Assembly: GCA_001464615.1 (NCBI GenBank)
Contig: LNFI01000016.1
Location: 248,001-312,000, forward strand
Direction of reading: 5' to 3'
Length of the DNA stretch: 64,000 nt
From: Sphingomonadales bacterium Ga0077557
GTDB lineage: Bacteria; Pseudomonadota; Alphaproteobacteria; Sphingomonadales; Sphingomonadaceae
The notes beneath the pieces were generated by a model. That model was not told the origin of the DNA. It was given only the letters and a program-made list of their open reading frames with translations, and ran no database searches. The position numbers and the translations under genes were made by a program. Position 1 is the first letter of the stretch; every line of letters starts with the position of its first letter. Positions 39,464-50,328 of the stretch are shown piece after piece.

Positions 39464-39685
39464 GGCGTCAGATAACGGCCCAAAACGACGAAGGCCAGTC
39501 CGCACGAACGGCACGGAAAATTTCGTTCGTTCACAACAAGCTAGGCTTTGGGGGCACATTGCCGCGACATTGGAGGCGAAAAATCCGGCCGATATGCGTC
39601 CCAATGCGGCAGGCAAAGCGCCAAAAAACGCTTGTCAAACGATAGAGTCACGAAGATGTAACAATCGCTCGGGGGGAATGAGTTT

Positions 39686-41185
39686 TTGGAAGGGCACATG
39701 ATCAGATCAGCGATCCGATCGTTGGGGATACCCGTCGGCATTCTCCTCGTCACGCTTTGCGCCATTCAGCTGCTGGTCGCTGACATGCTCGGCGCGCTGA
39801 CGGGTGTGTCAGCGCGCGCCATCTATCTCAGCTTTGCGATCATCGGGTGGATCGCCGGTGCGATCATCATCTGCCGGTTGACCGAAATGCTGTTCTGGAA
39901 CCAGCTCGGCCGGTCCAGTGGCCGCAAAACACCGCGCTTGTTGATCCAGATTACCAATGTGCTGATCTATTGCACCATGGGACTGGCAATGGCGGCAACG
40001 CTGTTCAACATCCCCCTCACCGGCGCGATTGCCACGTCGAGCGTCATCGGTCTGGTGATCGGCTTTGCAGTGAAAAGCCTGATCTCGGACACATTTTCCG
40101 GCATCGCGCTCAACCTCGACAGCGGTTTTGGCATCAACGATTTCGTCCAGATCCTCAGCCGTGGCACCACGACCCGCATTCAGGGCCGGGTGACCGAGAT
40201 CAACTGGCGCAGCACCTATATCCTCACGCCCGAAAATTCGATGATGGTCATCCCCAACACGGTGATGAGTGAATCGATCGTCCTCAATTATTCGAAGCCC
40301 GATCGGATGGGCGAATTCGAAATGGTCGTGTCGCTCGATTTCGAAGTGAGCACTGATCGCGCGCTCCGCGTGCTGTCATCGGTGATCTAGGCGGCCGCAC
40401 GGGAAAATGACGCCATCTGGGACGTGAAAGCGCGGATATCGGAGGCAACCGGCAACGGCATCAATTACAAGATCAAATATATGCTCGATCCGGCCAAGCT
40501 GGCACCGGGCAAGGCGAAGCATCTCATCCTCGGGCACTTGCTGCGCCATTTGTCGACCACGGGCCTGGCGCTCGCGCACCCAAAAATCGACAACTGGACC
40601 GCCGAACCGCAGGATTATGGTCGATTTGCCGAAGCGCCGGGCAGCCGGTTCCGTCTGCTCAATCAGGTCCAGCTCTTTGCGGATATCGATTCCGCAACAC
40701 TCCACCAGCTGGCGGACCGGATCGCCCGCCGGAATTTTGTCGCAGGCGAGCGGCTGATCACGGCAGGCGACCCTGGCCAGTCGATGTTCGTGATGAGCGA
40801 AGGGCTGGTATCGGTCCGAATCCCGCAAGGCGACAGTGAGCTGGATGTCGCCGCATTTTCGCCCGGCGATTTCTTCGGCGAAATGTCTTTGCTCACCGGC
40901 GAACCGCGCAGCGCGACCATCGTCGCGGTGACCGACACCATCGCCTATGAAATCGACAAGACCGATATCGAACATCTGCTCGACACCTGCCCGTCGGCCG
41001 CCGAAACGTTGAGCATGGCCGCCGCCGAACGTCGCCTTTCGTCGGACAAGGCCCGGTCGAGCAAGCCCCCTGAACAGATCGAAGCAGAGCGCATCTCGAT
41101 GGCCGGCAAGATCCTGGCGGGAATGACCCGCTTCCTGGCGCGCAAACTGCCCAAACCCGAACTCGCGCAGATTGGTTCACGATGA
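39686..41185 (+). pseudogene. MscS-type mechanosensitive channel fused to a cyclic nucleotide-binding domain, interrupted by an in-frame TAG at 40388-40390
   Basis: ORF 39686-40390 (MscS: VIGLVIGFAVKSLISDTFSGIALNLD) and ORF 40424-41185 (cNMP: GDFFGEMSLLTGEPRSATIVA) are in the same frame, and translation continues uninterrupted past the single TAG. Confidence 0.75.
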
Positions 41186-42288
41186 TTGGCCGAATGAAAT
41201 CCCTCGGGTCGCTTCTGGCCGCCGCGGTACTGCTCAGCGGCTGCGCCTATGCGGGGCCGCGCGCGCTTATCGCCACCCGGCCGCTTTATAATCAGGCGAT
41301 CGCCCAGACCAATGACCAGGAACTGCTGCTGAATCTGGTGCGGATCCGGTACCGCGACACCACTTATTTCACGAGTGTGGAGCGGATCGCCGCGTCGCTC
41401 GAAATGAACATGTCGATCGGCAGCAGCGGCAGTTACAGCCAGACATCAAGCACTGCCGCCAAGGATACAATCGGCCGCGTCTTCGGCTTTGGGCCAGGCA
41501 CGATCGCGCTGAACGAAAAGCCAACGATCTTCTACGCGCCGCTGGAGGGCGAGAAGTTCGTTCGGCAGATGATGACACCGATCAACCCCGAAATTCTGTT
41601 CTTGTTGGTGCGGTCCGGCTGGTCGATCGACCGGGCATTTTCGATCGGGGTGATCGAGATGAATGGGCTGAAGAACGCGCCGACCGCGTCTGGCCCCGCC
41701 CCGTCGCGCGAGCCGGAATTTCGCGAATTTGCCGATGCCGCCAAATTGCTGCGCGCGCTGCAACGCGACAATCGGCTCGATCTGGTCCGCATCCCAGGCG
41801 AAAAGCCGAGCATCGAACTACGCTTCACGCGCGGATCGGCAGCGAGTGAAGAGGCGCTGAAATTCAAGTCACTGACCGGGATCGATCCGTCCGCCGATCG
41901 CATCCGCATCATTCTGGCAGGCGATGCGCCGGATACCAAATCGCTGGTCATCACCACGCGCCCAGTAATGGCAGCGCTGCATTTCCTGGCGACCGGGGTG
42001 GAAGTGCCGGGGCGTGATCTCGATGCCGGGCTGGTGCGCCGCACCACGCGGGCAGATGGCAGCCCGTTCGATTGGCAGGAAATGCTGGGTGGCGTGTTCC
42101 GCGTCCAGGTATCCGACCGGGAGCCGGTGGGAGCGACCACGATGGTCCACTATCGCGGCGCGTGGTTCTACATCGCCGATAATGATCTAGAGACCAAGTC
42201 GACCTTTGAATTACTGACCCAGGTCATCGCGTTGCATTCCGCCCCGCCATCCACCACCGCACCCATTGCCTTCACCGTCGGCAAATAG
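41182..42288 (+). CDS. hypothetical lipoprotein
   Basis: Lipobox LLSGC; 368 aa; ATGA overlap with the channel/cNMP reading frame. Confidence 0.8.
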   Translation: MIGRMKSLGSLLAAAVLLSGCAYAGPRALIATRPLYNQAIAQTNDQELLLNLVRIRYRDTTYFTSVERIAASLEMNMSIGSSGSYSQTSSTAAKDTIGRVFGFGPGTIALNEKPTIFYAPLEGEKFVRQMMTPINPEILFLLVRSGWSIDRAFSIGVIEMNGLKNAPTASGPAPSREPEFREFADAAKLLRALQRDNRLDLVRIPGEKPSIELRFTRGSAASEEALKFKSLTGIDPSADRIRIILAGDAPDTKSLVITTRPVMAALHFLATGVEVPGRDLDAGLVRRTTRADGSPFDWQEMLGGVFRVQVSDREPVGATTMVHYRGAWFYIADNDLETKSTFELLTQVIALHSAPPSTTAPIAFTVGK

Positions 42289-42336
42289 CCGCGACATAGC
42301 GCAGTTTGACCGCCGCGCGGGCGGTGCCTTCGGCCA

Positions 42337-43242
42337 TCACCCGCCCAGGTCGCGAAGAGCCGTCTTCAGGCGCGGCGCGACAAAATCCAGGAACGCCCGC
42401 AATTTGAGCGGCACCAGCTGGGCCGGGGGATGGACGAGATGGACGGGCATCGGATCGGGTGACTGGTCGGCCAGCAGCGGAATCAACTGCCCGTGACTGA
42501 TCGCCTCTGCCGCCTGATAGGATAATAACCGGGCGCCCCCCATATCCGCGACGGCTGCCGCGATCACGGCATCGGCGGTATTCCCCGCAAAGCGCGGCTT
42601 GATGGCGATGGTGCGGGCATCGGCCCCCACTCCGAAGGGCCAATGGCGCGCGGGCTGCAAGCCTTCGAACGCGATACAATCATGGACGGCAAGGTCCTCA
42701 GGCGTTTGCGGCGTGCCGCGCTGTTCAAGATAGGCCGGGCTCGCGCACACCACCCAACCCGTTTCTCCAATCCGCCGGGCGACCAGGCCACTATCGGGCA
42801 GGCGACCGACCCGTACCGCGACATCGACATGATTCTCGATCAAATCGACGACATAATCTGCTGCGATCACTCGCACATTCACTTGCGGATATTCGGCCAG
42901 AAAGGCCAACACCACCGGGGTCAGATAGGCCTTGCCAAAGCGCAGCGATGCCGTGACCAGCAACTCTCCGCTTGGGGTGCGATATTCGCCTGCCGCAGCC
43001 CGCTCGGCCTCTTCCAGCTCCCCCAGCACGCGCCGCGCGGCGGGCACAAACCCTTGACCAGCCTCTGTCAGCACGAGCTTGCGGCTGGTCCTGATCAGCA
43101 ATTGCGTGCCGAGATGGGCCTCCAGCTCCGAAATCTTGCGGCTGACGGTGGGCAACGGCATGCCCAGTCGCCGGGAAGCGGCGGATAAGCTGCCGCCATC
43201 GATTGCAGCCAATAGAGTGCGCAGCGCATCGAAACGATCCAT
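42337..43242 (-). CDS. LysR family transcriptional regulator
   Basis: MDRFDALRTLLAAIDGGSLSAASRRLGMPLPTVSRKISELEAHLGTQLLIRTSRKLVLT. Confidence 0.92.
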   Translation of the reverse strand: MDRFDALRTLLAAIDGGSLSAASRRLGMPLPTVSRKISELEAHLGTQLLIRTSRKLVLTEAGQGFVPAARRVLGELEEAERAAAGEYRTPSGELLVTASLRFGKAYLTPVVLAFLAEYPQVNVRVIAADYVVDLIENHVDVAVRVGRLPDSGLVARRIGETGWVVCASPAYLEQRGTPQTPEDLAVHDCIAFEGLQPARHWPFGVGADARTIAIKPRFAGNTADAVIAAAVADMGGARLLSYQAAEAISHGQLIPLLADQSPDPMPVHLVHPPAQLVPLKLRAFLDFVAPRLKTALRDLGG

Positions 43243-43547
43243 TCGGATATTCCATTTTGTGGAAGTCAACGTCTCAAAAATAACGTCTGCTGGCGATCAA
43301 TGGAAGTTACTAATTCAGCGTCACCGGCCAATCAGGCCTGTTGCTGAAAGGCCTGCTGCTGAAAGGATTGCCCTCCCCCTTCCCTGACCATCGCGGCGAT
43401 TGCCGACGGGCACGCATGACATCGGGCTGACCAGCCCAAAGCGTCGTGATCCTGCCCGTTCCCAGTCACCCAGCCAATTGCACCAGGCGCCACCCATTCG
43501 CGGTGGCGCCGTCGCCCCTCTGCACCCTGACCCCAAGGACGTTTGTG

Positions 43548-44534
43548 ATGACCACTCGACTGCCCCTTTTCCATGCCGTTTCGATCGCCGCCGTGCTGAT
43601 CGCAACCACCCTGACACCCCCCACCTCCACCCACGCCGCCGCCCCGGTTGCGGCCAGCAAAAAGGCTGCTTCAATGACCCAGACCACCTATCATTATGCC
43701 ACCGTCAACGGCCGCAAGGTCTTCTACCGCGAAGCCGGTGACCCGAGCTTGCCAACGATCATCCTGCTCCACGGCTTCCCGACCAGCAGCTTCATGTTCC
43801 GCGATCTGATCCCGCAGCTAGCCGGCAAATTCCATGTGATCGCGCCTGATTATATCGGCTTTGGCCAATCCGATGCGCCCTCGGCGACCGAGTTTGACTA
43901 TTCGTTCGACAATCTCACCACCCATGTGACTGGCCTGATCGATCAGCTCGGCCTGAAGTCCTACGTCTTGTATATGCAGGATTATGGCGGCCCGGTGGGT
44001 TTCCGCATCTTCACCCAGCGCCCGGACGCGGTGAAGGGTTTCGTGATCCAAAACACCAACGCCTATATGGAGGGCGTCGGCGATCCGCCAAAGCTGGTGT
44101 TCCTGCCGCTATGGGCGCACCGCGATGCCAAATCCGAAGAGGGCGCGCGCAGCTTCCTTCAGGCCGGCACCACCCAGTTCCAGTACACGGTGGGCGCGAA
44201 GAACCCCGACGCGATCAGCCCCGATAACTGGACGCACGACCAGGCTTTGCTCGATCGCCCCGGCACCGATGCCTATCAGCTCAACCTGCTGGAAAACTAC
44301 AAGACCAATGTCGCGCTGTACGACAGCTGGCATGCGGCCTTCCGCCAGCATAGCCCCAAGACGCTGATCCTGTGGGGCAAGCATGATCCCTTCTTCATCG
44401 AAGCCGGCGCGACTGCCTTCCTGCGGGATCTGCCCAAGGCAAAGCTGGTCTGGCTCGATGCCGGCCACTTCGTCCTCGATGAAAACGCCGCCACCGTTGC
44501 GGCTGAGATCAAGGCCGAATTCGCGACAAAGTGA
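43548..44534 (+). CDS. secreted alpha/beta hydrolase (haloalkane dehalogenase/epoxide hydrolase-like)
   Basis: Signal peptide; ILLHGFPTSSFMFRDL, nucleophile context YMQDYGGPVG, catalytic His DAGHFVLDE. Confidence 0.85.
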   Translation: MTTRLPLFHAVSIAAVLIATTLTPPTSTHAAAPVAASKKAASMTQTTYHYATVNGRKVFYREAGDPSLPTIILLHGFPTSSFMFRDLIPQLAGKFHVIAPDYIGFGQSDAPSATEFDYSFDNLTTHVTGLIDQLGLKSYVLYMQDYGGPVGFRIFTQRPDAVKGFVIQNTNAYMEGVGDPPKLVFLPLWAHRDAKSEEGARSFLQAGTTQFQYTVGAKNPDAISPDNWTHDQALLDRPGTDAYQLNLLENYKTNVALYDSWHAAFRQHSPKTLILWGKHDPFFIEAGATAFLRDLPKAKLVWLDAGHFVLDENAATVAAEIKAEFATK

Positions 44535-44605
44535 CTCTGTCCCCCGCCCGGGCGTCGCCCCCTCGACGCCCGGGCACCCAACCCGCTTTCTCAGGGACTC
44601 CCCCA

Positions 44606-44856
44606 ATGACCAAGACCTATCTCATCACCGGCGCCAGCGAAGGCATTGGCCTGGAAACCGCGCGGCTTGCCGTCGCATCGGGTGCTGCTGTGCTGATGGT
44701 CGCGCGTGATGCCGCCAAGCTGCAGGCCGCCGCCGCCGTTCGGTCATCATTGGACCAGTCGCCGCCATCGTGATGGGCACCGCCCCCATCCTGCCGCGCG
44801 GCTTCGATCTCGCCTTCATGACCCTGCTCTTCAAGGGCAAGCGGGCCGCTGCCTGA
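44606..44856 (+). pseudogene. remnant of an SDR oxidoreductase gene (N-terminal Rossmann segment, internal deletion/frameshift)
   Basis: MTKTYLITGASEGIGLETARLAVASGAAVLMVARD then frame loss; a second frame gives ...TAPILPRGFDLAFMTLLFKGKRAAA*. Confidence 0.55.
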
Positions 44857-44979
44857 ACGGCCCGTTCTCTGAAGGGATTGTGACATGACCACCCACCGAC
44901 GTGATCCGTTACCCAGCCCGTGGGGTGGATGGCGGCGACACGAAATCGGTCTAGCCCTGCCCCGCTCAGGAGAATGAAG

Positions 44980-45363
44980 ATGCTTGTTTCAGGATTTCTT
45001 GAACGCCCCGATTACCGGGTCGATCTGCTCCCGCGCTGCAATCGAGTGACGGTGCAAGTCGGCGACCAGACCGTGGCGTCGAGCAACAGAACGATTGTTG
45101 TCGATGAGCAAGGCCATGGGCTGGTTTTCTATTTTCCGCCCGTGGATGTTGATTTCGACCGGCTGGTTGCCATCGACCAGCGAACGACGTTCTGCCCGTT
45201 CAAGGGCATTGCCCGTTATCTTGCGGCCAGCACCGCGCCCGAGCTACCGATCGCCTGGGCCTATGCGGATCCCTTTGTTCAGGTGGCTGCCCTGGCGGGC
45301 TATATTGCCTTTTATCAGGATCGGGCGATCATCACGGTCGGTGGCGAAGACCCAATTGGATAA
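44980..45363 (+). CDS. DUF427 domain protein
   Basis: FCPFKGIARYL and AWAYADPF motifs; AGGAGA ribosome binding site. Confidence 0.8.
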   Translation: MLVSGFLERPDYRVDLLPRCNRVTVQVGDQTVASSNRTIVVDEQGHGLVFYFPPVDVDFDRLVAIDQRTTFCPFKGIARYLAASTAPELPIAWAYADPFVQVAALAGYIAFYQDRAIITVGGEDPIG

Positions 45364-45377
45364 CCGAGCATCAAGCG

Positions 45378-45417
45378 GTCGCCGTCGCCCGGCTCAATCA
45401 GCCGGAGTGACGGCGAC
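45378..45417. terminator. bidirectional terminator-like hairpin between convergent genes
   Basis: GTCGCCGTC-gc-CCGGCT caatc AGCCGG-agt-GACGGCGAC, between stops at 45363 and 45424. Confidence 0.65.
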
Positions 45418-45423
45418 GCCAGG

Positions 45424-47574
45424 TTATTTGACCGTCATCCCGGTCCATTTTGCGGCGAAGGCCCACAAGTCAGCCGCCTCCTCGATCACCTTGTCAGTCG
45501 GCTTACCACTGCCGTGCCCTGCGCGTGTTTCAATGCGAACCAAATGCGGCTTGGGGCCAATATCGGCATGCTGGATGGCAGCGGCATATTTGAAGGTGTG
45601 GCCGGGCACGACGCGATCATCGGTATCCGCCGTGGTCGCCAGGATCGCGGGATAAGCGACGCCTGATTTGACATTGTGATAGGGCGAATAGGCAAGCAGC
45701 ACCTTGAAATCCGCCTCTTTCGACGGATAGCCATAATCATCGACCCAATAGCGCCCGGCGGTGAACCGGTCGAAGCGCAGCATGTCCATCACGCCCACCG
45801 CCGGCAATGCCGCCGCGAACAGATCAGGCCGCTGGTTGACAACGGCACCGACCAGCAGACCGCCGTTGGACCCGCCCTGGATCGTCAATTTATCCTTTGT
45901 TGTGATTCCCTTCGCGATCAGATATTCGCCCGCCGCGATGAAATCATCGAACACGTTCTGCTTGTTCTCCAGCCGCCCGCCATCATGCCAGGCACTGCCA
46001 TATTCGCCACCGCCGCGAATATTGGCGACGACGAGCACCCCGCCCTGCTCCATCCAGGCTAGCCGCGTTGCGGAAAAGCCCGGTGCGCTCGAAATGTTGA
46101 ACCCGCCATAAGCGTAAAGCAGCGTCGGTGCCGGGCCCTTGGGCAATGCCTTTTTGTGGACAACGAACATCGGCACTTTGGTGCCATCCTTCGACGCGTA
46201 GAATTTCTGCTCGACGACATAATCTGCTGGATTGAAGGCAACCTTCGGCGCGGCCCAGGGGGTCGCTGTGTTCGCCTTCACGTCGTAATGATAAATCGTC
46301 GTCGGCGTAGCGAAGCTGGTGAACGCGAAAAAGGTTTCGGTATCGAGCTGATCGCCGCCAAAGCCGCCCACCGAGCCGATTCCGGGCAGGGGCAGGGTCC
46401 CGCGCTTCTTGCCATCCAGCGTGTACAGCCGGACTTCGCTTTTCACATCGACCAGATATTCGGCGACCAGATTGCCGCCGATGATCGTGGCGCTTTCGAG
46501 CACTGCCTTATCCTCGGGCACGATTTCACGGATCGCTGGCAGCTCGCCCGCCTTTGCCAGATCGGTCGCGACGATGCGCAGCTTGGGCGCGCCGCTGTTG
46601 GTCTTCCAGAACAGCGTGGCCCCTGCATTGCCGGCCAACTGCCACTCATATTCGAGCCCCGCGAACACCATTTGCGGTGCCGCGCCGAGCTGGGTCTGGT
46701 CGATCACATGCACCTCGTAACGGCGATCGGTGCCTTGGGTGGTAGCGATAACGAGCCAGCGACCATCATCGGTCAGCTGCGCGATATGGCCCTGGCGGGG
46801 TTTGTCCGGCGTGGCATAGATCAGCCGATCGGCCGATTGCGGCGTGCCGAGTTTGTGAAAAAAGACCTTCTGGTTTTCGTTCAGCGCCTGGAACTTCGCC
46901 CCTTCGGCTGGGGCCGGGAACGCCGAATAGAAGAACCCCGATCCGTCCTTCGCCCAGCTGAGGCCAGAGAATTTTACCCATTCAATCGTGTCGCTCAACA
47001 ATTGACCAGTGGCGACATTGAGCACCTTCAGCGTGCGCCAATCGGTGCCGCCATCCTGCACGCCGTACAGGACTTTGCTGCCATCTTCCGATGGCACCCA
47101 TTCGGCCAGCGCCGTCGCCCCGTCCTTCGACCAGCCATTGGGGTCGATCACCACCCGACCCTCTCCCGCCAGCGTATCGCGGACGTACAGGACCGACTGG
47201 TTCTGCAGGCCCGAATTACGGCTATAGAAATACTTGCCACCCTTCTTCACTGGCAAGCCGAAGCGCTCATAGTTATAGAGCTCTTTCATGCGCGCCTTGA
47301 ACACGTCGCGGCCGGGGAGGTTTTCCAGATAGGCATTGGTCGTCGTCACTTGGGCGTCGACCCACGCCTTCACCTCGCTATCGGTACGAACATCATTCTC
47401 CAGCCAGCGATAGGGATCGGCAACTTTGACGCCAAATTGCTCGTCAACCTGATCGACGCGGCGGGTGGTGGGATAGGTGATGGAGGCGGTCATCTGCGTG
47501 CTTGTCTCCGGCGCGGGCTCAGCATGAAGCGGCAATGGCATGGCAAGCAGGATCAGCAATAGCGTGCGACGCAT
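45424..47574 (-). CDS. prolyl oligopeptidase family (S9) serine peptidase
   Basis: Signal peptide; VKVADPYRWLEND, GGSNGGLLVGAVVNQRPDLFAA, TADTDDRVVPGHTFKYAA. Confidence 0.94.
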   Translation of the reverse strand: MRRTLLLILLAMPLPLHAEPAPETSTQMTASITYPTTRRVDQVDEQFGVKVADPYRWLENDVRTDSEVKAWVDAQVTTTNAYLENLPGRDVFKARMKELYNYERFGLPVKKGGKYFYSRNSGLQNQSVLYVRDTLAGEGRVVIDPNGWSKDGATALAEWVPSEDGSKVLYGVQDGGTDWRTLKVLNVATGQLLSDTIEWVKFSGLSWAKDGSGFFYSAFPAPAEGAKFQALNENQKVFFHKLGTPQSADRLIYATPDKPRQGHIAQLTDDGRWLVIATTQGTDRRYEVHVIDQTQLGAAPQMVFAGLEYEWQLAGNAGATLFWKTNSGAPKLRIVATDLAKAGELPAIREIVPEDKAVLESATIIGGNLVAEYLVDVKSEVRLYTLDGKKRGTLPLPGIGSVGGFGGDQLDTETFFAFTSFATPTTIYHYDVKANTATPWAAPKVAFNPADYVVEQKFYASKDGTKVPMFVVHKKALPKGPAPTLLYAYGGFNISSAPGFSATRLAWMEQGGVLVVANIRGGGEYGSAWHDGGRLENKQNVFDDFIAAGEYLIAKGITTKDKLTIQGGSNGGLLVGAVVNQRPDLFAAALPAVGVMDMLRFDRFTAGRYWVDDYGYPSKEADFKVLLAYSPYHNVKSGVAYPAILATTADTDDRVVPGHTFKYAAAIQHADIGPKPHLVRIETRAGHGSGKPTDKVIEEAADLWAFAAKWTGMTVK

Positions 47575-47593
47575 CAGGACAGGCTCCGAGCAT

Positions 47594-47628
47594 AAAAAAG
47601 GAGCCGCACCTTTATCAGGCACGACCCC
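47594..47628 (-). terminator. intrinsic terminator at the 3' end of the ribosomal protein block (after rplQ)
   Basis: Minus strand GGGGTCGTGCC-tgataaa-GGTGCGGCTCC (fully paired with G-U) followed by TTTTTT. Confidence 0.8.
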
Positions 47629-47687
47629 TTTCTCAACCCTTTGACCCAGCCGGCACCAATGTCGCGCGACCAGGGCTATACCGGCGA

Positions 47688-48110
47688 TCAAGCCGCGTCG
47701 GCGTAATCCTCGTCGCCCATCACCGGGCCCGAATCCTGGCCCTTGGCCGACACATCACGATCAACGAATTCGATGATCGCCATCGGCGCCGCATCGGAGC
47801 CGCGCGGGCCCATCTTGATGATGCGGGTATAGCCGCCGTTGCGGTCGGCATAGCGGGCAGCGAGCACGTCGAACAGCTTGACCAGCTGCGCGTCGTCCAG
47901 GATGCGCGCATGCGCCAGGCGCCGGTTGGACAGGCCACCCTTCTTGGCGAGCGTGATCAGCTTTTCGACATACGGGCGCAGTTCCTTCGCCTTGGCGACG
48001 GTGGTAACGATCTGCTCGTGCTTGATGAGCGCTGCCGACTGGTTACGGAACAGGGCTGTGCGGTGGGCCGAAGTCCGCGAAAGTTTACGACCGCCTACGC
48101 GATGGCGCAT
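47688..48110 (-). CDS. rplQ: 50S ribosomal protein L17
   Basis: [34 protein letters not shown]. Confidence 0.97.
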   Translation of the reverse strand: MRHRVGGRKLSRTSAHRTALFRNQSAALIKHEQIVTTVAKAKELRPYVEKLITLAKKGGLSNRRLAHARILDDAQLVKLFDVLAARYADRNGGYTRIIKMGPRGSDAAPMAIIEFVDRDVSAKGQDSGPVMGDEDYADAA

Positions 48111-48186
48111 GATTCATTCCTTCGTTCGTTAGGGGGCCGGATTAGGTACCCCAGACCAGGTTGGGACGGCGAGCCAACCAAATTAC

Positions 48187-48313
48187 CGTCACCCCGGGGT
48201 TGACCCGGGGTCCCGCTTATTCACCCGACCCAGCAAAGCTGCGTCGTCGGTCCTCGCAGCGCGAGACCGACCGGGCTTGGCGATGGACCCGGGATTAGCT
48301 GTGCTAATCCCGG
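48187..48313. repeat. REP-like palindromes in the rpoA-rplQ spacer
   Basis: GTCACCCCGGGGTTGACCCGGGGT near 48187 and perfect 11-bp hairpin CCGGGATTAGC-TGT-GCTAATCCCGG at 48289-48313. Confidence 0.65.
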
Positions 48314-48322
48314 ACGCCAAGC

Positions 48323-49387
48323 TCAGCCCATAATTTCCTGCTCAAGCTTCTTCGCCATCTCTTCGATGTTCTCAGGCGGCCAGCCGGGGATTTCCATGCC
48401 CAGCCGCAGCCCCATCGACGACAGCACTTCCTTGATCTCGTTCAAAGACTTGCGGCCGAAGTTTGGCGTGCGCAGCATCTCGGCTTCGGTCTTCTGCACC
48501 AGATCGCCGATATAGATGATGTTGTCGTTCTTCAGGCAATTGGCCGAGCGAACCGACAGTTCGAGCTCGTCGACCTTCTTGAGCAGATACCGGTTGATCT
48601 GCTGCGCGTCGCCAGCGACTTCGCCACCGGTTGCCGGGGCGGCAACGCCGATCGGTGCCGAACGGACCATCGCCGATTCATCAAAGTGCACGAACAGCGC
48701 GAGCTGGTCCTGCAAGATACGACCGGCATAGGCGACCGCGTCGTCCGGAGTCACCGTGCCGTCAGTCTCTACCGTCAGCGTCAGCTTGTCATAATCGAGT
48801 TCCTGCCCAACGCGGGTGTTCTCGACCTTGTACGAAACCTGACGCACCGGCGAATACAGCGCATCGACCGGGATCAGGCCGATCGGCGCGTCGGCCGGGC
48901 GGTTGGCGATGGCGGGGACATAGCCCTTACCGACATCAGCCGTCAGTTCCATGTTCAGCGTCGCGCCGTCGTCCAGGTGACAGATCACCAGATTGGGGTT
49001 GAGCACTTCGATGTCGCCCGAAACCGCGATGTCGCCCGCGGTCACCTGGCCGGGGCCGGTTGCCGAAAGCTGAAGCCGCTTGGGGCCTTCGCCCTGCATG
49101 CGCAGCGCGATCTGCTTCACGTTCAGGACGATGTCGGTGACGTCTTCACGCACACCGGCCAGCGACGAGAATTCGTGCAGCACGTTTTCGATCTTGATCG
49201 AGGTAACCGCAGCACCTTGCAGCGACGAGAGCAAAACGCGGCGCAGCGCATTGCCGAGCGTCAGGCCAAAGCCACGCTCGAGCGGCTCGGCGATGAAGGT
49301 CGCCTTGCGCTTGGTATCACCGCCGGGCTTGCGCTCAAGGCTGCTCGGCTTCTTCAGTTCCTGCCAGTTCTTTGCATTCACGGACAC
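48323..49387 (-). CDS. rpoA: DNA-directed RNA polymerase subunit alpha
   Basis: [37 protein letters not shown]-terminal [18 protein letters not shown]. Confidence 0.97.
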   Translation of the reverse strand: MSVNAKNWQELKKPSSLERKPGGDTKRKATFIAEPLERGFGLTLGNALRRVLLSSLQGAAVTSIKIENVLHEFSSLAGVREDVTDIVLNVKQIALRMQGEGPKRLQLSATGPGQVTAGDIAVSGDIEVLNPNLVICHLDDGATLNMELTADVGKGYVPAIANRPADAPIGLIPVDALYSPVRQVSYKVENTRVGQELDYDKLTLTVETDGTVTPDDAVAYAGRILQDQLALFVHFDESAMVRSAPIGVAAPATGGEVAGDAQQINRYLLKKVDELELSVRSANCLKNDNIIYIGDLVQKTEAEMLRTPNFGRKSLNEIKEVLSSMGLRLGMEIPGWPPENIEEMAKKLEQEIMG

Positions 49388-49484
49388 GGGCTTCCCCTTG
49401 GTTTTGGGCGGGAGCGGGGGCGTGCTCCGGCCGGTGGGAGACCTGTTCGCGCCAGCGGTTCAATCGCGCGCGAACAAGCCGGAA

Positions 49485-49874
49485 TCAGACGCGACGACGC
49501 TTGGAAGGGCGAACGCCGTTATGCGGGATCGACGTGACGTCGCGGATCGAAGTGATCTGGAAGCCAACCGCTTGCAACGCACGCAGCGCCGATTCGCGGC
49601 CCGAACCCGGACCCTTCACTTCCACTTCAAGCGTGCGCACGCCGTGTTCGGCAGCCTTGCGGCCAGCGTCTTCGGCGGCGACCTGAGCGGCATAAGGCGT
49701 CGATTTGCGCGACCCCTTAAAACCCATCATGCCCGCCGACGACCACGAAATCGCGTTGCCCTGGGCATCGGTGATCGTGATCATCGTGTTATTAAAGCTG
49801 GCGTTCACATGCGCGACGCCGCTGGTGATATTCTTGCGCTCGCGCCGACGAATGCGCTGAGGTTCGCGTGCCAT
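49485..49874 (-). CDS. rpsK: 30S ribosomal protein S11
   Basis: [26 protein letters not shown]. Confidence 0.97.
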   Translation of the reverse strand: MAREPQRIRRRERKNITSGVAHVNASFNNTMITITDAQGNAISWSSAGMMGFKGSRKSTPYAAQVAAEDAGRKAAEHGVRTLEVEVKGPGSGRESALRALQAVGFQITSIRDVTSIPHNGVRPSKRRRV

Positions 49875-49959
49875 AGTAGAAAAATCCTAACCCTGATGCT
49901 GAGACCGGGAGGCTGTCGGCTTCATGCCTGCCTCCGGCGGAGAAGTAAGCGCCGCGCGC

Positions 49960-50328
49960 TTACTTCTTCTTGCCGGCGATCGGCTTGGCCTTACCCTTGC
50001 GGGTGCGCGCATTGGTATGCGTGCGCTGACCACGAACCGGCAGGCCCTTGCGATGGCGCAGCCCGCGATAGCAGGCAAGATCCATCAGACGCTTGATGTT
50101 GATCGACACTTCGCGGCGAAGATCGCCCTCAACAGTGTGATCGGCATCAATCGTCTCGCGGATCTGCAGCACTTCCTGATCGCTCAGGTCCTGCACGCGA
50201 CGCTCAGGCGCAATGCCCAGCTTGGTGGTGATTTCCTTGGCCTTGGTGTTACCAATGCCGTGAATATAAGTGAGCGCGATAACAACGCGCTTGTTCGTCG
50301 GGATGTTGACGCCCGCAATACGTGCCAT
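49960..50328 (-). CDS. rpsM: 30S ribosomal protein S13
   Basis: [26 protein letters not shown]. Confidence 0.97.
   Translation of the reverse strand: MARIAGVNIPTNKRVVIALTYIHGIGNTKAKEITTKLGIAPERRVQDLSDQEVLQIRETIDADHTVEGDLRREVSINIKRLMDLACYRGLRHRKGLPVRGQRTHTNARTRKGKAKPIAGKKK

Noticed and set aside
46156-47562. 468-aa plus-strand ORF
   Set aside because: Fully antisense to the S9 peptidase gene; no domain; shadow ORF
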